NCBI GenBank assembly: GCA_015501595.1 | Contig: JADNRX010000421.1 | Location: forward strand, 1-44,971 | Direction: 5' to 3' | Source: Hymenopellis radicata | Taxonomy: Eukaryota > Basidiomycota > Agaricomycetes > Agaricales > Physalacriaceae | Length of the DNA stretch: 44,971 bases | Shown here: positions 21,088 to 32,015 of the stretch, piece by piece | Numbering within the stretch: position 1 is the first letter of the stretch | Layout of the letters: each line of letters begins with the position of its first letter | Program-made: the position numbers and the translations under genes | The notes under the pieces: model-generated | Told to the model about the DNA's origin: nothing | The model's database searches: none | The model's input: the letters and a program-made list of their open reading frames with translations, nothing else

Positions 21088-22932
21088 ATGAGAAAGCCCT
21101 ATCACAACTCCAAAATGCCGCTCAATATCAACTCCAGGATCCCAGTCAATGTCATTGATCGAGCCATCACTTTGGGGGAATCGGTCAGTCGTTCAACAAT
21201 AGGCGAAACACGTGCTGAGTCTACCAAAGCCCATTTTCGCGTCCGCCGTCATTGGCATCATCTCGTTCCATGCCCTGCTTATCGCGAGCGTTGCCTGGAG
21301 TGGCGTTTTCGATATGATCGGGTTGCGTCGCAGCACCTCGCACCTGACGAATATGTGGCTGCTGGTCCTTGTCTGTATTTCCATCTACCTACCAGAAAAG
21401 TCTATGCCTGGACTCTCCATCGTTCTGGTCTCCCTCTGTAACGCATCAGCAACGGCATGGTCGAGTCCGGAGCGTCCAACTCTTATCCTTGTATCGCCAG
21501 TGGTATTCACCATCTATGCGGTACACATTTTGCACCTTTTAGTGGCAAGAGCTGTTATGGTATGACCTCTCGTCCAGCTAATTCCTTCTTCGATCCTGAC
21601 TGTCTGATCTGTAGACTTCAAGAACTCTTAACCTCTGCGAAGGATTGGAGGGTGGTCTCTGCGATGAGGCCTTTCGACGCACTTTAAGACGAACAGTAAG
21701 CTCAATTGGTGTTTACCCAAAATGAGTTTAACATGCATCGCAGATTAACTACTCGCTAGGCATTGCAGCGATGAGTTTTGGCCAGGATGTGATGAGCGGG
21801 GCTATTCGCCTGTATCCCAGGACACTTACGCCTCATGTACGCCGATACCAGGCTCCATATGCCATCATGGTACTTGTGAGTTCTCTTTGTCTTTGCGCTG
21901 AGAGGATTTTATCGGCTTATAATCACATCTAGGGTGCTTTCACACATGTGTATGCATCCGTCATGCAGGAAGCATGTATATCTCTTGTTGGAGCCCTGTA
22001 CGAAACCCTCTTAGCTCTCGAGATCGCCATTCCCGTCGCGCCTGCTCTGCCATTCTTCTCAGTACAATCCATATCCCATGCGTTCAGCTGCATAGCAGGA
22101 CTGGCTGTCGTTGTGAGTCTCTTGTTTATAGCATCACACAGTAAGCTCCACACTCACGGCCGGTCAGGTCTTGAGCTCCGCCATTCGAGAAGGACCGTAC
22201 TTGCCAGAAGCCCTTATTTTTCTGCTCCTCCTAGCTCTCCTGGTTATCAGCCTCTGTGTAAGTGTATTGTATTGTAAACGATAACGAACAATGATGAAAT
22301 TGATCATATACTTTAGGGTTGGGCTGACTACTCGGCTATTGTCGAGAACGAAGGAATTTGTTACAGAGAAGCCATGCCAGTGTTCATAGCAACTGTTGGA
22401 GGTGTACGAAAATTGCTCTGAATTATCTACATTGCTTATCGAGTTCCCTAGGCTGGCACATCTCTCGTCGTCAGCGCCGCTCTGGATCACATGGGGAGGC
22501 AACTACACTTTCACGAGAAGGTCCTTATTGGCATGGTAAGTATCACACTTAATTGCACATCCACATAATAAATATTCTGCAGGGACTGATCACTTTTCCG
22601 GCACCGTTTCTTTCCTTTGAGATGTTCGAAGGTCTTAGGAACCTGCGCATTGAGGAGAGCTTTGCGCTGCTGACGTTTAGTCTGGTCCTTTTTGCCTGTG
22701 TAAGCGTACCCCTGCTCTGTATCTTCTTATATCTAATCCACAGAAGGTCCTTCGAGGAGTCTACTGCGGCCGATGGGGAAAAGGATCCTATTACTTCATC
22801 TGGCTTCTCGCTTTGTGGCCACTCTCGTATATCATGATGTTCTGCCTCATGGCACGTCGGGAAGACCGTGCGAAAGAGCAAGTATTGCACAATCGCGCGT
22901 TTTACGTGGAGCATGGCTGGTTCTTTGATTAA
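21088..22932 (+). CDS. polytopic membrane protein, about 459 aa
   Basis: Eleven exons close in phase: 21088-21150, 21203-21559, 21615-21695, 21744-21875, 21933-22112, 22168-22257, 22317-22403, 22452-22535, 22583-22699 and 22744-22932 (ten listed; the first could start at the later in-frame ATG, 21115). Introns are 44-57 nt. At least seven hydrophobic spans are visible, for example FASAVIGIISFHALLIASVAW, MWLLVLVCISIYL, LILVSPVVFTIYAVHILHLLV, ALIFLLLLALLVISLC and FALLTFSLVLFA (all shortened here where needed). The loops are short, and the C-terminus is a charged cytosolic tail ending FYVEHGWFFD. There is no transporter signature I recognise. The GTGAGT donor at 22113 was preferred over a later one because it keeps the hydrophobic frame. 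Confidence 0.75.
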
Positions 22933-23011
22933 TCACGCTTCCATTGCTCAAGTCCTGTACATGTAGATTCCCTACTCCTTCATATGTACCTTTGAATATG
23001 TTGCGCCTCCA

Positions 23012-23401
23012 ATGTCACGTTCAAGTCATCCTATACGTTCCGCGTTTATTCGAAGGACATCCGGTGTAAGAGAAGTTATGGTGAGAACACTTTCTTTGTA
23101 CCTCGCGGCCTGATCGTTGTAGGACACAAGCTTGCCGCTGCAGAAAAGACCTTTACGCCCTTCCCTGCCTGAGGGTATCACGTCTCACGCGGGAGTTTGT
23201 GCACTGCGATGCGTATCTGATGCGCATTCAAGATCATGATCATGCTTCGGCTCGTTACATTTCACCAATCTCCACGCCGCTTGTTCGGACGTCTTCCATT
23301 CTTCTGAGGATCCTCTTCTCGAGGCCAATGAAGACGATGGTCAAATCGTTAAATCTAATTGGTACCTCCAGGCCTGCCAGATCCCTCTTATCCTGCTATG
23401 A
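23012..23401 (+). pseudogene. small two-exon gene broken by an in-frame TGA
   Basis: An ATG at 23012 opens a basic N-terminus (SRSSHPIRSAFIRR), spliced by a 42-nt intron (23081-23122) to a second exon. That exon runs in frame to TGA at 23237-23239. Beyond the TGA the same frame stays open for 53 codons and looks coding, with an acidic patch (SSEDPLLEANEDDGQIVKS), before TGA at 23399. The single stop therefore looks like a point mutation rather than the gene's true end. The right arm of the inverted repeat begins 330 bp later. Product unknown. Confidence 0.4.
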
Positions 23402-23732
23402 ATTGCTCTCTGAGACAGACCGGTAGCGTATCTTGAGGATTCACCGAAGGCAATAAAGTTCAAAGTTGACATGAGGATCCGCACTCACCATAAGGCGCGG
23501 TTCTCCCGTTACGTGCAATTCGGCTGCTTGAACACGTCGCCGCGAAGGATACAGAAAATCTAATTCTCAGGTGAGCTGAAACCCACTGTGTCATTTCAAT
23601 GGAGGCTTACCTTCAAATTCTGATTTCCGCGCTTCATACCTTCTGCGCGCGGTCCGCGCTGCGCTCAGGAGTCACGTTGGCGCGTTCGAGGTCGTAGTAT
23701 GAAACTTTAGCCAGGCCCTAACCAATGGCTCG
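23402..23732. other. interval between broken gene and inverted-repeat arm
   Basis: No gene, motif or repeat was recognised. Similarity to the left arm's flank ends at about 23733. Confidence 0.4.
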
Positions 23733-25035
23733 CCATGATGGGGCCCCGTCCAAGGCTTGGCCGTATCAACGACGCGTCCTGTCCCTTGCAGACAAGATCC
23801 AAAACAGACATCGCGTCAAAACGCTTCGGTCCTCGAAGGGCGGGTCCCTCATTGACGTCGTCGACAGAGAAAGTGAGGCCTGAGCGCGTCGTTCACCTTA
23901 GGCGGGTCGAAGAAGGACGGGTTCTAAACCAAACAAAGTCAGGACGCCTGCACTTGACAGTGAAACGGTGGTGCGATTAAAGCCACTGAGAAGACAACTC
24001 CAGCAGTGGACTTTGGAAGTAGGCTCAAGGTCGGCCCGCTATCGACAGAGCCACAGTGCTGAAGAAGGCTACGCGGTGGGTGGAGGAAGAGAAGGCGGGA
24101 AGGAAGGCATGGAGGAGGAAGCTCACCCTTGGGCATTGTCACGAGGGTGAACGAAAGGAAAAGCAAAATAGCAAGCAGTTGCTGCTTGACCCCAGACATG
24201 GGCGTCAAGACGAAAGTGAAAATTAAAAACCAGCCCGGGTTTTTTAATACGTGCCCACGTGAGATGCGTGAGATTCGTGAGATTCGTGAGACGTGATGTC
24301 ACAAAATGTGCCTGTAATACTGCCGCCGCCCCTGCATGCCGATCCTTGCGTTTTCGCGTCAAGTGGACTGACAGTAGCTACACAATATTTGACACTTACA
24401 CCGACAATGTTTGAGGGCATCTAAGTAGGCAGAGATTGCTGGGAATGAAGGTGGTGCAAGACTTGTGTGTGTGCGGGTACTAATTACCATTTCATTGTCC
24501 CGTTTTGAGAAGGTAAGGTCATTGCCAATTACTCTACTCTACTCCTTGGAGAACGCTCAACTCATGGTACCACACACTCTAGATCCATGCCCCCTGCCAC
24601 AGACCTCAAACAACTTGAGATGAAGGGCAAGCCTTACCGCCACCACCGTCTCAACTATGTCTGATTCTTCATTTCACACATTTTAGTCTACGACTACTTT
24701 ACTGATAATGTACTTATTTACGATAAAGTGCGGTACGTACGTCAGTCCGTTGACATAGGCTGATATCCGGAATTCATCCCTCAGCGTGGGCGCTTCATCC
24801 TCACATTGTAAGCAGCCGACTGCTCCTCGCGGAACACCAAGTGTAACCGCAACATCAGCACCAGGCATTCAAAAGGGAGGTACACCCTTTCGAATGCTGG
24901 GCTTACATATCCGAGATAATATATCCTAGAGGATCGTGAGCGACGCCGAATGAAGAGCAGAGAGCAAACTTACCGATGGCTCGCCAGTTGTCTCCATGTA
25001 ACGATAGCTCTGATGAAGTCAACTCGTTACCCGCC
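23733..25035. repeat. right arm of the 1.3-kb inverted repeat
   Basis: Reverse complement of 1-1313. The array at 24259-24291 has one 9-bp step fewer than the left arm, and only scattered substitutions separate the arms, so the duplication is recent or homogenised. The arm runs without a break into the tandem 430-bp units that follow, which indicates that the repeat unit, not just this arm, was duplicated. Confidence 0.9.
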
Positions 25036-26157
25036 CAAGGTAACCGTTCAGCTGCGAGCCGTGACTTGACACGGCTTCGGCGAGGTCAGGACAATGTCCA
25101 CCCTGCCGTGCACGTCAGGACTTTCCCGACTGTCTGAGCCGGTGGCCAAGGGCAAAGCAAGACGTTCTGAAAAGATCATTAGAAATGGAGAGAAGATGGG
25201 GAGAATCCGGCTACTTACGCTCCATTTAAAAATGTATATACTTGAGCATCGACTGCGCTACTAGCGGAACACCGAGTGTAACCGCAAAATCGACTCCAGG
25301 CAGTCGCAAGGGAGGTAAACCCTATTGAATGCTGGGCTTACATATCCGAGATAATATATCCTAGAGGATCGTGAGCCACGCCGAATTCAGAGCAGAGAGC
25401 AAACTTACCGATGGCTCGCCAGTTGTCTCCATGTAACGATAGCTCTGATGAAGTCAACTCGTTACCCGCCCAAGGTAACCGTTCAGCTGCGAGCCGTGAC
25501 TTGACACGGCTTCGGCGAGGTCAGGACAATGTCCACCCTGCCGTGCACGTCAGGACTTTCCCGACTGTCTGAGCCGGTGGCCAAGCGCAAAGCAAGACGT
25601 TCTACAAGAATTATCAGAAATGGAGACAAGATGGGGGGAGAATCCGGCTACTTACGCTTCATCCTCACATTGTAGGCAGCCGACTGCTACTCGCGGAACA
25701 CCAAGTGTAACCGCAACATCAGCACCAGGCATTCAACAGGGAGGTAAACCCTATTGAATGCTGGGCTTACATATCCGAGATAATATATCCTAAAGGATCG
25801 TGAGCGACGCCGAATTCAGAGCAGAGAGAAAACTTACCGATGGCTCGCCAGTTGTCTCCATGTAACGATAGCTCTGATGAAGTCAACTCGTTACCCGCCC
25901 AAGGTAACCGTTCAGCTGCGAGCCGTGACTTGACACAGCTTCGGCGAGGTCAGGACAATGTCCGCCCTGCCGTGCACGTCAGGACTTTCCCGACTGTCTG
26001 AACCGGTGGCCAAGGGCAAAGCAAGACGTTCTGAAAAGATCATTAGAAATGGAGAGAAGATGGGGAGAATCCGGCTACTTACGCTTCATCCTCACATTGT
26101 AGGCAGCCGACTGCTCCTCGCGGAACACCAAGTGTAACCGCAACGTCAGCACCAGGA
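24720..26157. repeat. tandem array, about three units of roughly 430 bp
   Basis: The landmark gatggctcgccagttgtctc recurs at 24975, 25410 and 25839, giving periods of 435 and 429 bp. Units share the whole string of landmarks: gaggatcgtgag, gaagtcaactcgttacccgc, the gtgcacgtcaggac block, ggggagaatccgg and a tgctgggcttacatatcc link. They differ by small indels: one variant has ctccatttaaaaatgtatat where the others have cttcatcctcacattgtagg. On the minus strand each unit contains two GTAAGT donor-like sites and short coding-like stretches (for example SPDVHGRVDIVLTSPKPC), but no sustained ORF. The same unit forms the cluster at 39.8-40.8 kb and the outer end of the left arm. Confidence 0.92.
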
Positions 26158-26312
26158 ATTCAAAAGGGAGGTAGATCGTTGTACAGACAAGGCAGGACGA
26201 AAGAAGGAAATGCTGATGAAGCGTGATTCAATCAAATTCAAAAGGGAGGTAGATCGTTGTACAGACAAGGCAGGACGAAAGAAGGAAATGCTGATGAAGC
26301 GTGATTCAATCA
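26158..26312. repeat. 78-bp tandem duplication with terminal hairpin
   Basis: Two near-perfect 78-bp copies (starting 26158 and 26236) follow the last 430-bp unit directly. The second ends in a 9-bp perfect inverted repeat, GAAGCGTGA-ttcaa-TCACGCTTC (26297-26319). The junction marks where the array ends and unique sequence starts. Confidence 0.9.
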
Positions 26313-26319
26313 CGCTTCC

Positions 26320-27200
26320 TTCCGTCACAGGTACGGTCCCCAATGCCATTCAACTTATTCCTTCTGACAAAAACTAACGTTCACATTGAGTTTACTTCTA
26401 CAGCCGAACACATTGGAAATCCCTAGCACTGTAACTAATGACGCTCAGCGATGCTCCAGACAAAAAGGTGGGGGGGGTCGACGCTCTACTTGTTCTTGGG
26501 CTATGGACATTGAGCGAACGTATACTAGGAAGGATTGTCAGTACTTACGTGCGCACCACCCAAGCTGCCAGGTGCCCGAGGAACCCGGTCACAGCCTTTG
26601 TATCCACACGGCCCTCCCGCCGGACGTGATTTTTGGGGGTTCCCTGGTTTGCAATGGGTGTATGTGCCTTTGTCGCGGTGTAACGAGCATCTGTCCCATG
26701 TGTTTCGCAAGACCCCGCATGTATAATAGACCGTAAAGACCGAACACATCTGCGAAGGTGAAGGCGAAAGTCAGACAGCCTGCAAGGGGAAACGCACTGT
26801 TGAGACGAAGAAAGGCGACAAGAAGAAGATGCGAATGAACGCAAGGTTTTTATGTGCGGGAAAAGAAAGCCAGACGTGCAGGTGTTGATGAGACGTCAGA
26901 GATGGTGGAAGACGTGCATTCTGGATGTCAAATGAACCGTATCTCTTAAGGCAGGTGCAGATACATCGAGAGACTGAGCAAGGAGCATGCCCGTTGTACG
27001 GAAGAGGGTGTCAAATGAACTTTGGTCTCAAGGCGGATCCAACAAGGACTACGCCGGATTGATACATACGGGAGAAGAGGGATGGCTGGAACGTGCGTTA
27101 ACTCTCCAAAGAGCAGGATGCAATGAGACATATACGGGAGAAGATGTGTTATGCAAGTTGCCGTTAGCGTGGGCTGTTATCAAATACACGTTTAACTTGG
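26320..27200. other. interval without a supportable gene
   Basis: Overlapping frames exist on both strands (26386-26736 plus, 26545-26844 minus). One plus frame has a cysteine cluster (CNGCMCLCRG...CPMC), but I see no start, intron or domain that would make it a gene. Confidence 0.35.
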
Positions 27201-28334
27201 TCAGAGACTATCGGAAAAGGACTGAACATGCATAAGACCTCTCTTGACGACCCATATGAATTCAGTGAGTGTGGGTCGCTCATTGGGGATTGCCTGGAGA
27301 CAGGACCTAGATAGGTCCATGTAGAATGCAGGTGCATCGGCATCCCATGGAAGGAGCTTTGCCTCGGTGAGGGGCTGCGAAAGAGGGTTCTTGTGATGCC
27401 AAATCCCCCACATTAACACCCCTAGAGCATACACATCACGCGCAGGCGTAGGATGCGTGGCTGGTGCATCCATAACGTCTGGCACTGCGTAAACGACAGT
27501 CCCAAATGCGGACGGTGCAAAATCAATGAGCACAGGCTGAAGGTGCGCCCTCAGACCGACATTTTCCAATTTCAAGTCGCCCCAGAAGATCCCGTGACGA
27601 TGAAGGACTTCAATGCCGAGAGCTACGTCAAGTACACATTGAAGCTTTTCCTCAAGTTCCAAACAAGGTTGGGTCTCGATGTAGTCCGCGAGGGTGCCGA
27701 GGGGACACCACGGCGTCAGGAAACCTTCGAAGAGAAGTTCTCCTTGAGGACTGTTGGAGAAAACAATATGGGAGGGGGATATGATGAAGGGGGAGCGTGG
27801 AATAAGGAGGATTGCGAGATCTTCGCGCAATCTGACCGATGCTTCGTATTCGGCGGTGGGAATCCCAAAGGCGGGTGCCGAGGCATACTTGAATACGTAG
27901 CGATTCCCATTGTAAGCAACGACATCAACGCTTCCCCAATGAATCTCCTTCTCGAATGTGAGTGAAGTTTTTGGAACACGTAATTCTGGGTAGAATGAGG
28001 TGCTGAGAGTAGCAAGCCTGACGGGGTATGTCTCATTTAGCGTCGGTCCGTAGGCCGACGTCTCAAACGAGAGGTAGATCACCTCAGGATAGCCTAGCGA
28101 GGACACCAGCGCGACCACGCCTTGGCCATCATCCGCAAAGGGTATTGGTGCCTGGGAGTCAAAGGAAGTATTCTCCAAGCAATCCTCAATGGAAGGATTA
28201 TACTCATAAGTGAGTACGACAATGGTGCGCTGGGCATAGCGGTTGGGAACGGGTGGGATAGGCCGAATAGAGTAGCAGCACTTGGCATAGCCTGCGTCAA
28301 TATCGTCTGTGTGCAGGATGAGTGGTGGGTACAT
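27201..28334 (-). CDS. protein-kinase-like protein, 377 aa, single exon
   Basis: An uninterrupted minus-strand frame starts at ATG (28334). The kinase fold occupies about residues 130-365. Visible elements are a beta-3 lysine candidate in YVFKY (K149), a helix-C glutamate in AEYEASVRL, the catalytic loop HGIFWGDLKLEN (D253, K255, N258), a metal-binding motif changed from DFG to DFA (271-273), an ARDVYALGVLMWGIW helix F and an NERPT arginine. The usual HRD arginine is replaced by Gly (WGD), and no APE motif is evident. The ion-binding Asp is kept, so weak activity is possible, but a pseudokinase is equally likely. The first 125 residues are unlike a kinase domain and of unknown role. Similar WGD/DFx kinase-like genes occur in expanded families in mushroom genomes (from memory). 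Confidence 0.78.
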   Translation of the reverse strand: MYPPLILHTDDIDAGYAKCCYSIRPIPPVPNRYAQRTIVVLTYEYNPSIEDCLENTSFDSQAPIPFADDGQGVVALVSSLGYPEVIYLSFETSAYGPTLNETYPVRLATLSTSFYPELRVPKTSLTFEKEIHWGSVDVVAYNGNRYVFKYASAPAFGIPTAEYEASVRLREDLAILLIPRSPFIISPSHIVFSNSPQGELLFEGFLTPWCPLGTLADYIETQPCLELEEKLQCVLDVALGIEVLHRHGIFWGDLKLENVGLRAHLQPVLIDFAPSAFGTVVYAVPDVMDAPATHPTPARDVYALGVLMWGIWHHKNPLSQPLTEAKLLPWDADAPAFYMDLSRSCLQAIPNERPTLTEFIWVVKRGLMHVQSFSDSL

Positions 28335-29601
28335 GGTGGTTTGGGATACTCTTTAGGAAAAAAGAACGTCCCCTTCCCGATTCCAAATCGGGAACAAGAC
28401 GACTCCGAACAGTGATCAAGGGCCCATCATCCTTACCTGTGGCTACGTTATGTCCCGATTCGTACATAACAGACATAACGAGTGATGGGCCAATGAGAAG
28501 GAAGCTGAGTCAGCAGTGAGGCGTGACGCTGTGGCTCTATACCGTGCACGGTGTACTCACTCTGCAAACGCGCCGTCGTTGATTCACATACGCACTGACG
28601 CGTCGCCACTGACGGGCACGGGTTTCAAAAATGCACGACTCAGTGTCAAAGTTTGAGCCCTGATTCGCTGTGTTCTGCATCAGCCATAAGTAGTTCTGCC
28701 GAGCAAACCAACTTCTTTGTGTTGCGAGTGCATATAGCATGGCCACTGATCAGACAGAAGAACTAGACTAAGACTAGAATATTTGGTGGGGGAAAGGAAT
28801 TAAACTTGATGTGATAACACACTTGGAGAATGCTGTACGCGCCGCAGGCTCCGAAAAATGATGTTTAGGCAGATGATTATGAGAGTTTCTGCCCTGCAGA
28901 GGTCACATCTCGTCTCCTTGACCTGAGTACTCTGTAAACTTGGCCGGCCGGCGGCCTCTACCAACTCGAACAATGTCACACACTGCAGGCCGAAAATTGT
29001 AAGTCATATGGTCAGACAGCGTCAACCAGGAGATAGGTATGAAAGCTTGTTGCTTGAGAGAAATGCTCTCTCGCGCCGCAGGCGGCGCAAAATTATACTC
29101 AAAAGAATGTCAACGAGGTACTCGAAAGAGCACAAAACTAAGAACACACTGGCGCTCAAGACACTAACTATGAAGCTTGAATAAGCAGCGCACAGAAAAT
29201 CATGACTACTACTGACATAGCTAGGTCATGTAGCGCGCCTATGCGCGCGTGTACTTCTTGTCATAGACAGCCGCTGCGCGGGCTGTCGGAGTCAAGTTCC
29301 TGGAACTATAGCCACAGACATAACATATGGCTGATCAAGTGCTGCTCGGATCGCCGGTCCCGTCATCCGACCATTGTCGAACGCCGTGGGGGCATAATCA
29401 ACTTACATCCTCATCTCCTGCGCTGCTGATGGTCGTCGTCACTTGCGGTGGTGCTGTTGGCGTCACCTGTTATGGTCATTACTGAGTGGCTACACCGCGG
29501 TGGAACGGACTTGTGCAAAACCAAAACCAAACATCCATGTATCCTTGCTAAATATATACATTCATTGCATACTTAGAACAGCAACCAATCAAGCTATATC
29601 A
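28335..29601. other. long interval without a supportable gene
   Basis: A short minus-strand frame (28537-28746) could be an exon, but nothing joins to it. The middle holds several GC-rich palindromic patches in otherwise mixed sequence (gccggccggcggcc near 28945, cgccgcaggcggcg near 29076, cgcgcctatgcgcgcg near 29234). I see no domain or RNA gene. Confidence 0.35.
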
Positions 29602-31449
29602 TCACTTCCTCAACCCACCACGCAGAATGGCGATATCGAGCCCATCTTCAACAGCACCTCGTAAAGCGTTTTCGTCTTCCACGGTCAATAATGCCACTTC
29701 TCCTCCCACGTTTAAACACAGCGTACACCCACGACCGCCCCGCGCTTCTGCCATGCGAAGGAAGGTGCTACCCATGACGACCTGTACAGCCTGATAATCG
29801 TGGAGACCTCTAGCACCTGGGGCTACGAAATTGTAAAATCTAGCCCCAGGGACCGCGAGACGAAAGCTTTGCAGAACCGGAAGGTGCAGGAAAGGTAAGT
29901 CCTCATCTTCTTCGTCTTCGTCGTCTTCATCTTCCTCTTCTTCCAGCTCCAGCTCGTCATTCTCTGACAGTTCCCCCCTCCAAACATTAGATAGTCCTGC
30001 ACGATCGCGAGTTGTTCTGCATCCAGATACTCTCCATTCAAGAAAGCACCAGCTGGCCTCCTCCTCCGAGTCACAACCTCCTCCAGGTGTTGGAAGAGCC
30101 CCAAGCAGACCTCCGTAATGTCTACGAAGGTTCTCGACATGTACAATTCCTCGTAGGACCAGGCAACTCTGAATGAAATGTCTAAATCCCGCAAAGAAGG
30201 CGTCATGGAGAAGATGTCTTGAAGAAGTTTTAAAGACAATGGCACATCTTCCAGTTTGAGCGACAATAAAGAGCACCTGGAATTCTTCAACAAGGCTCGA
30301 ATTGCTTCTAGCCCGTGTAACGTGGGGGATCCAGTGGGGGATCCATGGAGGAATGGCAGACAAACGGTAAGAGTCTGGAGGTTGGGAAGGCGGAGATAGT
30401 AGATGAGGCTCAGGTCGGAGGTGGAGAGGTCTATGAGGTGGCTCGATGTTATATGAGCCGCTGCGGAAACCGATGGCGGATTCCAAGAACTCGGAAACTG
30501 GTGTGTTTCGGCCAAGGAGAAAGTCCTCAGCTGAGGGCAGCGACGGACCAAATCAACGCCCATCGCTAGCCTGTCCGGTGTTCTGTTGTCTCTGTCCCGA
30601 ACCATGATCCTGACGTGATGGAGTCCAGAAACATCAATGGGTGGGAGCATATCCTCCGAAGTGTTAAACGAGCGCCCCGGCATACAGCTCCTAGGGATAA
30701 TTTCCGTAATTGTGGAAGGCGTTGGCGAATAGAGGACAAGTGCGTGAAAATGAATACGGAAAAGTTAGAGATGTCAAGCGATAACCATCTCCCTGACTGT
30801 TCCACGAGTAATGCAAGAATGTCTGTGTGTATTTGTGGGATATAATCACGGCGGAGTGGACGATCCCAACTTTCCCCTTGGTCAAAGTTTCGAAGAAATA
30901 GACGAATGGGTAAGCCATCTGAGAGAGATAGCGCGGTCTCCAACAGAAGCACAGGTTCCTTGCAACGCTCTGCTTCAAAGGAATCGATGCAAAGATTAGT
31001 CCAAAGCAAGGGACATTCTCGGGAGATCTGCCTCCAATACGAGCAGACCTGTCCAAGTCGCCAGCGCATGCCGCCATCCTGATGGAGCATCTCTGAACTA
31101 TTGACGCCCGAGAGGGAGGCGTAACCAAAAATTTCCAACAGAATCTCCCGAGGGAATTGCCTCCACAGTGACCGTCGAGTGCAAATGCGGTCTCGATAAG
31201 CAATCCTGCTCTTCTGGAAGGATTCCAAGTGATAGATTAGAGTGCTGAGGTGGAAGAGCGAGGTATCAAAGCTGTACTCCCAGCCATCAAGGGCTTCTAG
31301 AACGGAGGGAATGACTTCCTGGTTATTCGCTGGCCAAGTTCCGGGGGATGGGGGAATGCAAGGACAGGCGTGCCACTGATGAAAAGGACTTGTTCAACCC
31401 CTTCTGTCCGAAACTCTACTTGGATGACATTGGTCTGAACTGACGCCAT
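29602..31449 (-). pseudogene. F-box/LRR protein gene with one to two frame breaks
   Basis: The start ATG is at 31449 (MASVQTNVIQVEF). A 48-nt intron with a GTGGCA donor, ending about 31329, fuses it to the F-box exon. The F-box is seen as WRQFPREILLEIFGYAS and WRLGQVCSYWRQISREC. Leucine-rich segments follow (RQRLPQLRKLSL, CPQLRTFSLAETHQF, LPNLQTLTVCLPFL). A frame change near 30690 can be explained by a 47-nt intron or by one missing base. A second, at the G6 run near 29982, has no GT-AG solution that I can find. After it the frame resumes with a long Glu/Asp run and ends IAILRGGLRK. F-box proteins tether substrates to SCF ubiquitin ligases. This copy is a recent pseudogene, or carries a sequencing error in the G run. 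Confidence 0.6.
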
Positions 31450-32015
31450 TTTATAGCCAGAGTGTACGGCTGGAGGATTTTCTAGAGAAGAGAAATCTGC
31501 AAGTAGTCTGAAAGAAAGCTGACTGATCAAATTCAGCGTCATCCGGCCACATCGGCCATTATAGGGGATGCCGAGGATATGCTACCCACCTGAAGCGGTC
31601 TTTTGGATACTCACGTTGGCAAGAGCATCCTCGCCTGAGAGACGTTGAGAAGGCGGTCATCATATGTGAGAACAGACTCACTGAAAAGGCCCCCTGACGT
31701 ACAAGTGGTCGAAGGTGGCTTTCATCCCAGACGGGTGGACAAACCTGCTAGTGAGCGCTCCACCCGTACTTTGCCCTCAAGCTAGGCGATACATCCACCA
31801 CTCATCAATCAAGTTCTACAACGGGTATTTATTTGCCATGTACTTCTTTTTCATTCTGCAACTTTACGGTTCAAGGTGTAGCAGCACGACTTACGTACAC
31901 CGGTACAATTATCATTGCATCTACAAGGTATGGTTACTACAAAACGCGTTCGAATCCAGGGGTATCATTCTTATCTGGCAAATGTTGAGCTAACTCGGTC
32001 AATAACAACAAAACA
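31450..32015. other. intergenic, nothing recognised
   Basis: This region lies between the 5' end of one F-box gene and the 3' end of the next. It contains no ORF with introns, repeat or motif that I can support. Confidence 0.4.

Noticed and set aside
1..25035. Starship-type cargo element
   Set aside because: No tyrosine-recombinase captain gene was seen, and that class is known from filamentous ascomycetes, not basidiomycetes.
31325..31380. Frameshift at two C/G5 runs near the start of the first F-box gene
   Set aside because: A 48-nt GT-AG intron restores the frame between the N-terminal exon and the F-box exon.
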